NCBI RefSeq assembly: GCF_000471905.2
Contig: NW_006498469.1
Coordinates: 1,096,678-1,160,677 of the forward strand
DNA length: 64,000 nt
Direction: 5' to 3'
From: Amborella trichopoda
Taxonomy: Eukaryota; Streptophyta; Magnoliopsida; Amborellales; Amborellaceae
Part shown: positions 22,045 to 34,804 of the stretch, piece after piece
Layout: the number at the start of each line of letters is the position of its first letter
How positions within the stretch are numbered: position 1 is the first letter of the stretch
The notes under the pieces: generated by a model
Told to the model about the DNA's origin: nothing
Database searches by the model: none
What the model saw: only the letters and a program-made list of their open reading frames with translations
Made by a program: the position numbers and the translations under genes

Positions 22045-22930
22045 GAGTATCGAACCATATTCCCCTATTGAGGTTGAGGCATCTGTTTCAATAAATTTGA
22101 ATTTGGATGGATCAAGAATAGCTACATATGGTAGAGAGTTTACCCTTCGTGTTGACTTTTTTGATAAGCAAAGTCATTTGGTAGGTCAATTCAGGTGGAC
22201 TTTCAAAACTCTTAAAGTTAATAAGTTTTTCTGTCTTGTGCCAAATTATGATAAGAATTAGAAACATAATTTAAAAATCCTAAAAATATCTGAATTTACT
22301 TTTTATTAGTGATCTCATCTGGAATTTGTTATCAAAACTACTCGCTCTTTCAATAGAATATGTAGTTCCTTCTTGAAGACTTGGTCTTCTTAGATGAAAC
22401 AATTAAACAATTAGTCTTTACCTCATTATAGAATATAATAAAAGATTCCCAATGTTGATCAAAGGAATTTGAGAATATCAAACATCATCAATATGAACTA
22501 TAATAAAATCCTTGTATTTGGAATAGATATTACTCATAATATTTTGAAACTCAGAAGGAGAAATTTTTTAATCCAAATGGAAAAACATTCCATTCATAAT
22601 GTCCAAAAGAGATTATTACGGCAGCCTTACATCTATCTGATTCGTTAATGTGTATTTGCAAAAATCCAAATTTTATATCAAACTTAAGGAATATTTTTGC
22701 ATTATGCATTCTAGAGATAAGATCCTGATGATTAGAAAAAGATGTCGTATCCATTTTAGTACTTTATTTAGTTGCTTATAAATTAGTAGCCTTGGTACTC
22801 CCTAGTTCAATTGTATTTACAACATAAAATATTGCAACAATCCATGAGGACTCATTTTTCCTATTCCACAAAGAACTTGAATATCAAGACATATTTCCTT
22901 TACTAAAATTTCTTTGACTTCTTTTTTTTC
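22045..22930 (-). pseudogene. Pararetrovirus-like RT-RNase H fragment, copy 1
   Basis: Minus strand. ORF 22,754 to 22,551 reads DLISRMHNAKIFLKFDIKFG and ends GHYEWNVFPFGLKN, the RT fingers and palm region. The GHYEWNV form is more typical of Caulimoviridae than of Ty3/gypsy. Downstream, VHIDDV (22,481-22,498), corresponding to the catalytic Y-x-D-D box, keeps both aspartates. Then come the thumb words and, near 22,092-22,072, ETDAS, the RNase H start. Frameshifts and stops break the frame repeatedly, and only about 0.9 kb remains. It is an endogenous pararetrovirus or closely related element, long dead and opposite in strand to the gag upstream. Confidence 0.65.
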
Positions 22931-24721
22931 ATATTAGGGCTATTTTTTAAATATACACTCTCTTCAGTCTAATAGACAATGACAAAAAAAGAAAAATTTA
23001 AAAATACGCACTAAAAAGTATTTTTTAGCCCAAATAATATAGATTATTCTTTTAAGTGAGATGCCTAGATCTAAGACTTATGAGGATTTTTTATTTTTCC
23101 AAAGTTTTTTAGATGGTTTTATTATCACTAGATGTACAATTTTAAAAAATAAAAAAATGATAGTTTGTAACGGTTTACATATTGAAATTCACTAATGGAC
23201 GGTTTAAGATTCATTGTTGGAGGGAATCTCATTTTGACCATATCTATGGTGTACGGTTAAAATTTATTTTTTAAGGATTGATTTTAGGATGTAAGGAGTG
23301 TGTGTACAAAATTTGACATCACACAACTGCAATAAATATGATTTTTTAGAAGCATAGTTTTATTATATTATAATGAGATACTGAAATCAGTCCTTAAAGT
23401 AAAACCCAATCTAGGAGTATTTCCATGTTGCATTCTCTTTGGGCAAGAAAAAATTAATGCCTCAAGATTAAATAAAAGCCGTCCAATTTTTTAATGGTGA
23501 GATTTATGTGTTACAAAAGTCAAAATTCAATTTGATCTTTTAGACATAATTGTCTAGGTTCACAAAATTTTGGGTCATAAACAATTTCCCAAGTTTTCTA
23601 CTGAAGGAGTAAATCGACAGTGTACTCCCATGGAATCATAATATAGGTGTTATAAATAAATAAATATATACCAATCTAAAAGGATAGTAAAGGAGCAAAA
23701 CGAAGGACAAGCCTTCTAGGAAGAGTTCTGGGAATGCCAGGAAACAACAACACTAGTAATGCACTATTCATCACTAGCAGTAGATCTTCAACAATGTACA
23801 GCATTTTGCTAGGATGTTCTGATCCTCAATCACTTTTGGTGCCTTGCAGATGCTAATCCCTGGTTCCTTTTTCCTAGAAGCAGCCCTTCTGGGGTGATCC
23901 TAGGGTTGTTTCCCGGTCGTTTTCACATGATTTCAAACTCGACATGACTCACCATGCATGGTCAATGGTTCCCTACCAATTCCAGGAAGATCTTTGATGA
24001 AATGCCCTCTAGTTTATGATTTAAATTGAATTAATCATAATTGATAAAGATAGTGGGCCCTATTGAATTATAAATCACACAAGTTCTGCCTCACATCATA
24101 CTTTCATGATCTATCGGCATGTAAAACAAAAGAGAGAAACTCACAAAAACACAAAGAAACATAAAGATGGCCAAAAAAGTGATTTAAGAAAATTAAAGTG
24201 GAAATTAAAAGAATGAATAATAAACAACGTACTTGGCAAGCCTGGCCCCCTAACTTGGCTACCATAGGTGGTGGCCCAAATTAGAGTTAGCGGTTGAGAT
24301 GTTTTTCTCCTCGGCACTCGAATTTCACTCAAACCAAAGAATTTATGGGTCTTCAAATGGATTTGAGCTTGATGTGCACTTGACCAATGGCTTATGGTTT
24401 GAATTTCTTGGTTCATGGAGGTTCAATGGCTAGTAGAGTTCTAGGGTTTGAAGAGCAAAGGTTTCTAAGGTTTTGTGGCACATAGTGTTTCATATAAAAA
24501 TTTTGGGGCTTCTAGGGTTCATATGTTTAGAATCACATGTATAACGGTATTTATAGGGAAATCAGACAAGTTCAGAATGCATAACCAATACTACAAAAGC
24601 TTTCAAAAGCCGATTGGTATAGCAATACGGACTATGTCGCTTCTATCTTTGTGAACTGTCTAGTGACTTTCAGAAGCTTTCAAAATGTCGGTTACGCATT
24701 TTGGAGTAGTTTGAGTGCTCT
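22931..24721. other. AT-rich spacer, no gene recognised
   Basis: Well conserved in copy 2 (53,601-55,384) but without coding frames of note. The most distinctive part, about 23,690-24,000, is less AT-rich (AAGGACAAGCCTTCTAGGAA). Near 24,570-24,720, the TTTCAAAAGC/TTTCAGAAGCTTTC words look like LTR or leader sequence that precedes the first U unit. Confidence 0.45.
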
Positions 24722-24904
24722 ATAACAACCCTTCTCCAATGCGATTAAAAACAGATGAATAGATGGGGAAACATTCCTTTAAGCCCCAAAATTCTATTCT
24801 TAAACTCCCATTTGCCTCTAAACCCTATGAACCCTAAGCCTTCAAAACCTAGATTTCAAGCAGCCATTGGGCCTCTATAAACCAAGAAATTCAGAGCCAA
24901 AGTT

Positions 24905-25016
24905 GATAAACACCTAGGAAAACTTCAAGATCAAATCTTTTTGAAGACCAACAAATTCTTTGATTCAAATGAATGTCAATGGTGGAGAGAAATTTGCCCC
25001 GGGGCTGGATTTCGAA
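24905..25016 (+). pseudogene. Exon-like block at the start of U unit 1
   Basis: It reads KLQDQIFLKTNKFFDSNECQ before a 1-base deletion breaks the frame, and ends at a donor-like AAGTAAGT. The same block in the second units (30,825-30,929 and 60,500-60,611) is open up to GTAAGT. In unit 1 of copy 2 (55,560-55,674) it has a TGA. It may be a captured exon. The family is unknown. Confidence 0.3.
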
Positions 25017-25984
25017 GTAAGTTGTTTCTTTTTCTTTCTTTCATTTTCTAGTTTATTATCCTTAACACTCCTTTTAAACATAAATTCTTATTTATTTGTA
25101 TCTCAAAACCCTTTTTAAACCTCCATGAGTCTCAGTTTTTGAATTTTATGTAATCTTAAGACAACACTACTGATGGATCATAAAAGGGAAGCCAAGAGGC
25201 TCAATTTTTGTGATCGATAGTTCGGCTGGACCCAATATAATTACTAATTTTATTTGATTTAGTTTAAGGCATGAATCAGATATAATTTTATCCATGATCT
25301 TCCTAGATTTGGTTGAACATTTCCTCAAACAAACAGCTGCCCTATGTTTTTACAATATTACTGAAGGCAACAAAAAGATCAATGCGAGGTTAAAAGCATT
25401 ATGGTCACTTTTTCTTTCTGGGGATGCTTATAAAATAGGATGTTGTGCAATGAAATTTCTATGTGAATGTTGGGGCATAATGCATCTTAATTGCCGCTTT
25501 GTTAAAAAGAAACACGCTTCTAAAAGTTCTTTGGGGATTCAAATATCCTTTGGGAATATGTAAACTCCTTGATTCGATGACTGCTTACTAGTCATTGAAA
25601 ATGTAGCTAATTTGATGTAATTTTGTCAAAAATTCTAAGATGGTGGAAGAACCAATTTTAACTCTGAAAATATAAATTCTTACTCTCCAAAAATGGTTCA
25701 AATCAAGCAAACTTATAAACACATGAAAATCTTGAAAGTGGACGGTGCAAAGAATATGTTGCAGATACACTATTTTTAGGACTTAAAATCTCCCTTTTTT
25801 TCTCCATATCCATACATGTTGATGCTGAAATGATCAATTCCATATCTTTTCAACATCAAACAACCTTTTCTAGACTATTTTAGAGGTTTATCTTAATTCT
25901 AGATTTTAAATTTTCAATCTTATATAAACTTTTTATTTTTAATTATATGGGTTCATTCCTTTGTTTTGGTATATTTCTTCATAC

Positions 25985-28205
25985 GATACTCAATGAACAA
26001 CTAGAAATGCAGTATGCAAAGGTGTCATTTTCAATGTTGTTAGGGGCATTTCTATTTTTACAATTTAGTGGAAGGATCACCTCAGTTTGACGTTTCAAAA
26101 CACACTGAAAGACTTGTGATAGAGATAAAAACAAAACATGCAATAGAATCAACTTACAAGACCCCATTTCTCTTGTTAAAATGTGCTTGCATACCTATGG
26201 ATATTTCCTTCTACCCTTAATTTGTCAACCATTCATGCAAAGACCTGTTAATGAACTTAGCTTTTCGAAGCCCTTGTTTCTCTCTCCCTTTCTCTCTCAC
26301 TTTTGCTCAAAGAGAAGCATTGTGCTCTTTAGCCTAGAAAATGGTTTGAATTGCTCATTTCTTTGTTCTAAACTGCATTAGCAAGGAGAAAATGGGCTAG
26401 GCAAACTTCAAATCAAGAAGATAGAGAACAAAACAAACAGGCAAGTAACCTACTCGAAGAGAGAAAATGGCTGCCCATGGAGGCCTATGAGCTCTGTATT
26501 ATTTGTGACATGGATAAAGCTCTCATCAAGTCTTGGGTAAAAAGCGATCAACATACTTTCCCACAAAAAAAAAGCGATCAACATATTCCAAAGCCAATAA
26601 TTCTCAAATTCTAACCAGCTAAAGTAAACAATTTCAAAATTCCGATCCAACCCAACAAAAATCATAATAAAGACAAATAGAAATTACTTGCCTTGGACTA
26701 AATTGGGATTTTGGAAAATGGTATCCACACTAGGGATTGGCTAGGGGGAAGGCTTTAGCCACATGCCTTTTCTTTCTAAGCCTTTCTCTCACTAGGTTTC
26801 TCAACTCTTCAATTTCTTTTCAAATGGAGAGGTAAGGGATATTTATAGAGCTCCCTTGAAACATGGTTAGACAATCAAAGAGAGATGATATATAGGTGGA
26901 AAATGAAATTTCCTTCTCTTCATTACCCAACTGGGTAAGTACGTTATGATCATTTTGGTAAAATGTCTCCAACTACCCATGGAATGTCCACCGCTAGTTT
27001 CACCATTTTTCCACCTGTTTGTGGCCATTTTGGCTCAGTAAAATTGTAAAGCACCACATCTATTGCAATTTACAACAAATTTAACTTAAAACTTGAAACT
27101 TCCAAGAATTAAGAGGATCATGAGCATTTTTGTAAATTTGGATCAAAACTTCATAAACATCCATGAACCCATCCATTTCTTCATATTTTGTTGGTGTTTT
27201 ATTGGATTTTTCGTACTCTACCTTCATGGAGTTGAGAACATCACTCAAGGAGAATTTTCCATCAAATTTGGATCAAAATCGTCAATTATTGGGGGAGTTA
27301 TGATCATTTACTGGCCCTTTAACCAAAATTCAGCAACCATCTTCTTTTGGGCATTGTGAAGATTTGATTTTTTCTGAACTCATGTTATAGACCCACCAAC
27401 AAATTATATTGGAGTTCAGGGTTTGAGAGTGGGTCATATCTTTAAAATTTCAGCATAAAAGTCCCTTGAGATTGTGAGAAGTCCGAACAAAAAATGGATC
27501 TAGTTTGTGTGGCCTACAACTCATGAACATCGTTTTGATCTTTTATCATTTTATTAAATCTAGTATTGATCCGTGAACATGTACATTGATGAAAAGCTCT
27601 TGAGTCAGAAAAAAAAGAGGTCAACTTGACATGTTTTTAATTCTTCCTTTTCCTTCACTAGACCATGGCCACAGTACGGTCCCATGCTTAAAACACTTGT
27701 GCTTGAAGCTGGTTCTCCTTGTGTAGATTACTCATCTGTTTGTTTTGTTCTCTATCTTCTTAATTTGAAATGTTACTCGCCCTATTGTCTCCTTGCTAAC
27801 ACAGATTAGACCGGTGAAATGAGCAATTCAGACCATTTTATAGGCTTAAAAGCATAGATCTTCTCTTTGAGTAAAAGTGAGAGAGAAATGGAGAATGTGA
27901 CAAGGGATAGAAAAAGCTGAGTTCATTAAAAGGTCCTGTAAGCATGGTTGACCAGTATAGAGAATAAAATCGAGGGTATAAGGAGGTTTGCATAGGTATG
28001 AATGCACATTTAGTGAGAGAAATGGGGAAGTGCAGGTGAATTCTACTGCATATTTGTCTTTGTTTGCATCGCGAGTCTTTCCAAGTATTTTGAAACTCCA
28101 ACCGGATGAGCTACTTCCACTCAACTCTAGTAATTGAAATACCTCTAACAACACTTAAAATGACATCTACTTCTCATAACGCATTTTTAGTTGTTCATCA
28201 AGTGT
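25985..28205. repeat. Long inverted repeat in U unit 1, copy 1
   Basis: The left arm is about 25,985-26,465 and the right arm about 27,715-28,205, each about 0.48 kb with a 1.25-kb loop. Matching words include CCATTTCTCT with its complement AGAGAAATGG, CATACCTATG with CATAGGTATG, and CAAAGAGAAG with CTTCTCTTTG. The arms have several mismatches but pair along their whole length. A transcript through here would form a long imperfect hairpin. The same design is in all four U units. Confidence 0.8.
26655..27575 (+). other. 0.9 kb in the hairpin loop, only in U unit 1 of copy 1
   Basis: At 57,300 in the paralogue the flanks are joined directly, and both second units lack this DNA as well. That favours insertion into this unit after the duplication, or loss elsewhere. 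The text (TTGGATCAAAACTTCATAAA, AATTTCAGCATAAAAGTCCC) resembles LTR sequence of plant Ty3/gypsy elements. GATCC is present near both ends, but convincing terminal repeats are not seen. Confidence 0.45.
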
Positions 28206-30824
28206 CAAATTGGTCGTCCAAAAATGTGTCAAGAAATATTTAAAATATCATGACTTCAAATTGGAACTACAAACTAACACATTCAGGAGCCCATTTCACC
28301 TTAAATTCATGTATTAGAAATGAAAGATTTTTTTACATAAAACTCGGGTTTGTGAGGAGGTCCAAGAACTCCTAATTCTAGTTACAATTTACATTAGACC
28401 TCTATACGGGACTGAACACTCTTGATTCAGGCCATGTAGCATTTACAAATTCTTAAGAAATAAAATATACAAAAACTACAGGAAACATCAATACCAAGAA
28501 GTTTGCCATGCTTGTATGCTTGGATGTATACTAGGATACTACCTGAGCTCGATTCCCTTTTCTGATCTAGGCTTCAAGTGAGTATAGAATCAACATTCTT
28601 TCTATAAATGTATTCACACGAGATTCTATCAAAGGCTTGTCTTTTTTACTAGGTGTGTTAGAAAATTAACATGGCAAAGAGGTTCATCAATATCTCTTTT
28701 CCACTCTCTCTTTCTCTTTATAATGTAGAAAAAATATTCGACTTGTGAAACTCAAAATGATCAATCCCTTTTCCACTATATCAAAGGAATTTAAATAGAC
28801 TTTCAGGGAGTAGCAACTATTAAGTTACCCAAATCTTTGACTGAAACCAACTCTTTCTCATAAATTGGTTTGATGGGATAAGTATCCATCAAAAATATTT
28901 TCAGATTGTTTCAATGCGAGCTTTACTCTAGTTTAGGCCCCAAACATCATGATATTTTAATTTAAACATGAAACAAACTGATTTGTTGTGATATTGTTGG
29001 AGAAAATCAAGGGAGAGTGACTATTTAGACATGTCATCCACCAAGCTTGCCTACTATTCTAGCATGTCTAAATATATTTGATGCTATTCTCTGATAATGA
29101 ACCGATTGGACTTAAAACTTTTCATGTGATAGTGGATTCAAAGATGAAGTCCAAGCATCATCATAAATGGACCACTAACGAGAGAGACATGGATAAACAA
29201 ATTCGCCCATTTTTACTGCGGATTGTGACAATATATCTAGCAATTGCATAAGCAACCATGCTTTCCCATGGGATTCTATACTGTGATAGTTTGATAGTCC
29301 TATCAAAAGGCACATGATGCACATCTTCATGAACTTGCGGACCAAAAATACTCTATATATTATGAGATATTTTGGACAGGCATTCAAGCCTTTGTACAAT
29401 TTTACAACTTCTAATGCAAGGCTAACCGTCTCCTATGGGAGCCCCATAAGGGGTCGTCCTCTTGTTGTTGAGAGGGCTTCATGTCAAAAAATCTAATGGA
29501 CCATGTCTCATGCAAAAAGCTCCTTATCGAGTGGGTGAAGTATCAATTTTAGTGACTAGAGGTCATCATAGCTACAAAATATGTATCTAGCATATGACAA
29601 ATAGGAGTCTTGTCTACTGAAGGGTAAATATAAGGGGCCATTCATCTCCAAATAACTTGAAACTTCTATGATTATCCATTGATTTCATCTGTGAATATCT
29701 CAAATGTGCTAGCCCTTGTATCATGGCTCAAAAATACACCCAACACATATGCAACAATATTGTAAAATAAAGAAATGTGCCCATACAATTAAATGGGATT
29801 GAAATATAGTCCCCTAAGCATTGTGCTAAGATGCATCCTATTTTTCCCTTTATTTAAGGTGAATAAATATTCAGTTGAGCTACATTTAAATGGGTAGTAA
29901 GCAACTCTCATATCAATTAGTTTACCTGAATTTTGAATATCCATTGAACTAGTTGAGCCTAGTTTCATTATAACAATTAGATGGTTAAGATGTATTTTGG
30001 TCCATCATATACAAAAATTTCATTGCATGGTGTCATACTCCGTAAACATGCCAAGAAAAAAAAGAAATTAGTTCCTTTCACCTCTAATTACTCTTTTTGT
30101 TATCATGATTAGAATACCACATAAAAAACTCAAGGGTTGAGTTTCTTGCTCGAGTAAAGTACTTCATGTTGTGTTATTTAAAAATACCTTTGTTGTGCAA
30201 TTTAAAAATTCCTTCAAACATTTAACTTAGTTCAACTCGAATTTGGAAGTGAAAATATATTCTCAAAATCAAATTGGCCAATAAACAGTGAGAGGTCTAA
30301 TGTAGTCAAAACCACTTTGACATCGACCGAACTAGTAGGAGTGGATTTTAAAACAAACAAGGGCGATATATGATTGGAGGCTGGGAAAATAAAATTTTTA
30401 GAAAGGAGGTACTATATAATAAAAACTTTCCTTGTTGGAATTGGTTTGGCTTAGCCATGCTAGGTTTGGCTCGATTATGCCACTGGACCTTAATGGCTGG
30501 ACTTGGTGTCCAAGACAAATGGTTCCCTTACCCAACTGGTTCTCGAGTAGATGGTCTGGCCCAACCCTCTTAATTATGCAAGACAAGTGAAGGTTCTTAA
30601 AAATTAAATTTGAGAAAAACAAACCCTTCTTCAATGTGATTCAAAACAGATGAACCGATGGGGAAACATCCCTATAAGCCCTAAAACTTAGATCTTAAAC
30701 CCCCTTTTCACTCTATACCTATGAACTCTAAGCTTTCAAAACCTAGATTTCAAGCAGCCATTGGGCCTCTATAAACCATGAAATTCAAAGCCGAAGCTAT
30801 TGTTCAAGTTCAAGTTAAGAAAAC

Positions 30825-30929
30825 CAACAGAAAACTCCAAGATCAAATCCTTTTGAAGACCAACAAACTCTTTTATTCAAATGAAATTCAATGGTGGAGG
30901 AGAAATTTGCTCGAGGGCTGGCTTTCCAA
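30825..30929 (+). pseudogene. Exon-like block at the start of U unit 2
   Basis: Open frame LQDQILLKTNKLFYSNEIQW, then WRRNLLEGWLSK up to the donor-like AAGTAAGT. The version in copy 2 (60,500-60,611) is also open. No family recognised. Confidence 0.3.
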
Positions 30930-31629
30930 GTAAGTTGTTTCTTTTTCTTTCTTTTATTTCCTAGTTTATTATCCTTAACACTCTTTTTAAACCTATATTC
31001 TTATTTTTTCGTGTCTTAAAACTCTTTTTAAACCTCCATGAGTCTCGGTTTTTAAATTTTATGTAATCTTAAGACAGCACTACTGATGGATCATAAAAGG
31101 GAAGCCATGAGACTCAATTTTTGTGATCCATAATTCGGCTGGACCCAATACAATTACTAATTTTGTTTGATTTAGTTTAAGGCATAAAGAAGATATAGTT
31201 TTATCCAAGATCTTCTCCGATTTTGTTGTAAACTTTTCCTAAAACAAATAGGTAGCCCTATGTTTTTACAATATTACTGAAGATAAAAAAAATATCAATG
31301 AGAGGTTAAAACCACTATGGTAACTTTTACTTTCTAGGCATGCTTATAAAACATGATGTTGTGCAATGAAATTTCTATGTGAATGTTGGGAAAAAATGCA
31401 TCATAATTGCCACTTTGTTAAGTTGAAACACGCTTCTAAAAGTTCTTTGGGAATTCAAATATCCTGTGGGATTATCTAGACTCCTTGATTCGATGATTGC
31501 TTGCTACTCATCGAAAATGTAGCTCACTTTCGCTAAGATGGTGGGAGAACCTATTTTTATCGCTAAAATTATGACTTTTTATTTTTAATTATATGGGTTC
31601 ATTTCTTTGTTTTGTTATATTTCTTCATA

Positions 31630-32480
31630 CGATACTCAATGAACAACTAAAAAAGCATTACGCAAAGAAGATGTCATTTTCAATGTTGTTAGGGGCATTT
31701 CTATTTTTACAATTTAGTGGAAGAAGCACCTTAGTTTGACGTCTCAAAACACACTGGAAGACTTGTGATAGAGATAAAGACAACGCATGCAATATAATCA
31801 ACTTGCAAGACACCATTTCTCTTGTTAAAATGTGCTTGCATACCTATAGATATTCTCTTCTACCCTTGATTTCATTCTCAATATTTGTTAACCATTCCTG
31901 CAGGACCTGTTATTGAACTACGCTTTTCCATGCCCTTGTTTCTCTCTCCCTTTCTCTCTCCTTTTTACTCAAAGAGAAGCATTGTGCTTTTTAGCCTAGA
32001 AAATGGTTTGAATTGCTCATTTATTTGGTCTAAATTGCATTAGCAAGGAGAAAATGGGCCGAGCAACCTTCAAATCAAGAAGATAGAGAACAAAACAAAG
32101 AGGCCAGTAACCTACTCAAAGAGAGAAAATGGCTCCCCACGGAGGCCTATGAGCTCTGTATTATTTGTGACATGGATAAAGCTCTCATCAAGTCTTGGGT
32201 AAAACGTGATCAACGTACTTTCCAAAACAAAAATAAAAAGAATATAATCAAGGGTATAAGGAGATTTGCGTAGGTAAGTATGCACATTTTAGTGAGTGAA
32301 ATGGGGAGGTGCACGTCAATTCTACTTCATATTTGTTTTGTTTGCGTTGTAAGTCTTTCCAATTGTTTTGGAACTTCAACTGGATGGACTGCTTCCACTC
32401 AAGTCTAGTAAAAGAAATACCTCTAACAACACTTAAAATGGCATACTTTTCATAATGCATTTTTAGTTGTTCATCAAGTG
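31630..32480. repeat. Inverted repeat in U unit 2, copy 1
   Basis: The left arm is about 31,630-31,890. The right arm, 32,236-32,480, is the truncated version of the right arm in unit 1. The loop is about 0.35 kb. The right half of the unit-1 right arm and the old loop have been deleted, so a shorter hairpin remains. Confidence 0.7.
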
Positions 32481-33890
32481 TCATATTGGTCACCCAAAAA
32501 TGTATCAAGAAATATTTACAATACTGTGACTCCAAATTGGAACCACATAACTAACACATTCAGAAATATTTACAATACTGTGACTCCAAATTGGAAATAA
32601 AAGAGTTTTTTACATAAAACTGGAGTTCGTTAGGAGTTCCTAGAACTCTCAATTCTGGTAACAATTTACATTAGACCTCTATACAGGACTGAACACTCTT
32701 GATTCAGACCATGAAGCATTTACAAATCCTTAAGAAAGAAAATATACAGAAACTACAGGAAAGATCAGTACCAAGTAGTTCGTCATACTTGCATGCTTGG
32801 ATATACACGGATACTACCTGTGCTCAACTCCCTTTTTTGATCTAGGCTTCATGTGAGTATAGAATCAACATTTTCTCTGTAAATTTCTCCACAAGAGATT
32901 CAAGATGTTCATCAATCTCTCTTTTCCACTCTCTCTTTCTCGTAATCATGTAGAAAAAATATTCGACTTGTGATAATCAAAATGATCAATCCATTTTCCA
33001 CTATATCAAAGTAGTTTAAATAGACTTTCAGGGAGTACCAATGATTGTGTTACCCAAATCTTTGATTGAAACCAACTCCTTTTCATAAAATGTCTCGATT
33101 GGATAAGTACTCACCAAAATATTTTCAGATGGTTTCAATGACGAGCTTTACTCTGGTTTAGGCCCCAAACATCAGGATATTCAAATTTGGACCTGAAACG
33201 AACTGATTTGTTGTGATATTATTGGAGAAAATCAAGGGAGAGTGATTATTTGGACACGTCATCCGCCAAGCTTGCCTACTATTCTAGCATGTCTAAACCT
33301 AATTGTTGCCATCCTCTAATAATGAACCCATAGGACTTCAAACTTTTCATGTGATAGTGGATTCAAAAAAAAAGTCCAAGCATCATCTTAAATGGATCAA
33401 TAATGAGAGAGACATGGATCAACAAATTCGACCCATGTTTGTTGCAGATTTTTACAATATATCTAGCTATTGCAGAAGCAACCATGCTTCCTCATGGGAA
33501 TCCACACCGTGATAGTTTGAGAATCTTGTCGAAGGTCCTTTCATGCACATCTTCATAAAATTGGGGACCTAAATACTCTATATATTGCGAGATATTTTGA
33601 ACAAGCAGTCGTGCCTTTGTACAATTTTATGACTTCTATTGCAAGGCTAGCCGTCACCCATCGAAGGCTCATTAGGTGTCGTCCTCTTGTTGTTGTCAGG
33701 GCTTCATGTCAAAAATCTAACGGTCCATGTCTCATGAAAAGAACTCCTTATCGATTGGGAAAAGTATCAATTTTAGTTACTAGAGGTCATCATGGCTACA
33801 GAATATGTATCTGGCAGACGACAAATATGAGTCTTGTCTATTGAAGGGTACATATAAGGGGTCAATTATCTCCAAATAACTTGAAACTTC

Positions 33891-34804
33891 AGGGAGAAGG
33901 TTATCATGCCTTACATATGAGGTCCCAACAGTTTTCGATCAATTTCCCAAATATCATAATGGGACAGGTCGTCAAGGAATACCTTGGCGGCTGACAGCTT
34001 AGATGATGCCTAATTTATATAATCCATGGGCCAAAGGCATATGGGGCTAAATTGACTATATCTCCAAAGTTCCATCATTTCCCCTTTTCTGGGAAAGGGG
34101 CAGCAATGGCGAGAATTCTGATGCCTATCGATAAGGTTCTTTAGTCCTTTCTCGGGGGGCCACTGACCCTTGCCAGTGCGCGGTTGCATTTTTTTTTTTT
34201 TAGGAGGTAGTTTTAGAGTCACACTCCCGTGACTGTAGTAAGGCTTGCTTAAAGTCCCGCCCTTGGGACCGACAGTAGTGTACACCTTTAGGACCTCGCG
34301 CTCGCGTAGGGAGAATCCTGAGGGGTCTTGGTGATGGTGGGCCGACCTTCCTCGACGAAAAGGACTTGCCTTGGGATGAAGCCATGTAGGGTAGGTCATC
34401 ATTTTGATATGATTTGATGAGATTTCAGAAAGTCCAGCCATCAAACTCCTCTTTGGCACAGGATGAATCTGAAGACACATAAACCGCATCGAAACTCCTC
34501 TAATATCTTATCATGATGCTTATAGGTGCTATTGGAAACAGATGTCCCAAAGTTTGGTCTCAAATAGAGATGGTTTTGATTGTCTATATGATGGGTTGGT
34601 TGTCAAGATGTATATAGTGATTGGCTATCAGGGCTTTCAATGTGTATTATGGCCTTATATGATAAGCTCTAGCCTCAATACACCCAGTTATCATACTTGA
34701 AGGGTATCTTGCAAATTTATTCCAAAATCATGTTGATTTTTTATGTATCATGACCCATCGTCTACCAAGCATATATAGGGGGTTGACGTCCGATCAACCC
34801 TAAT
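33891..34804 (-). mobile_element. Unclassified 0.9-kb insertion in U unit 2
   Basis: Unit 1 has AACTTCTATGATTATCC uninterrupted. Here AACTTC is followed by 0.9 kb starting AGGGAGAAGG and ending CCCTAAT, then CTTCTA resumes. CTTC is present on both sides (33,887-33,890 and 34,805-34,808), a possible short target duplication. The middle is less AT-rich than the host unit. A minus-strand frame of 159 codons (34,489-34,010) contains VTLKLPPKKKK and no known domain. The same insertion is in unit 2 of copy 2 but in neither unit 1. No TG..CA ends were found. Nature unknown. Confidence 0.6.

Larger units (their letters stand above)
24722..30620 (+). repeat. U unit 1 of copy 1 (5.9 kb)
   Basis: The unit starts AACCCTTCTCCAATGCGATT and runs to the repeat of that phrase at about 30,625. 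The second unit follows directly, so the two are in tandem. It contains an exon-like block ending at GTAAGT (25,017), an inverted repeat with a long loop, and AT-rich DNA with many short frames but no recognised protein. It is the longest of the four units because of about 0.9 kb inside the hairpin loop. Confidence 0.85.

Noticed and set aside
29175-29496. Overlapping short ORFs repeated in all U units (DSKMKSKHHLKW, VVERASCQK)
   Set aside because: They recur because the U unit recurs. The frames are broken differently in each unit and match no protein I know.
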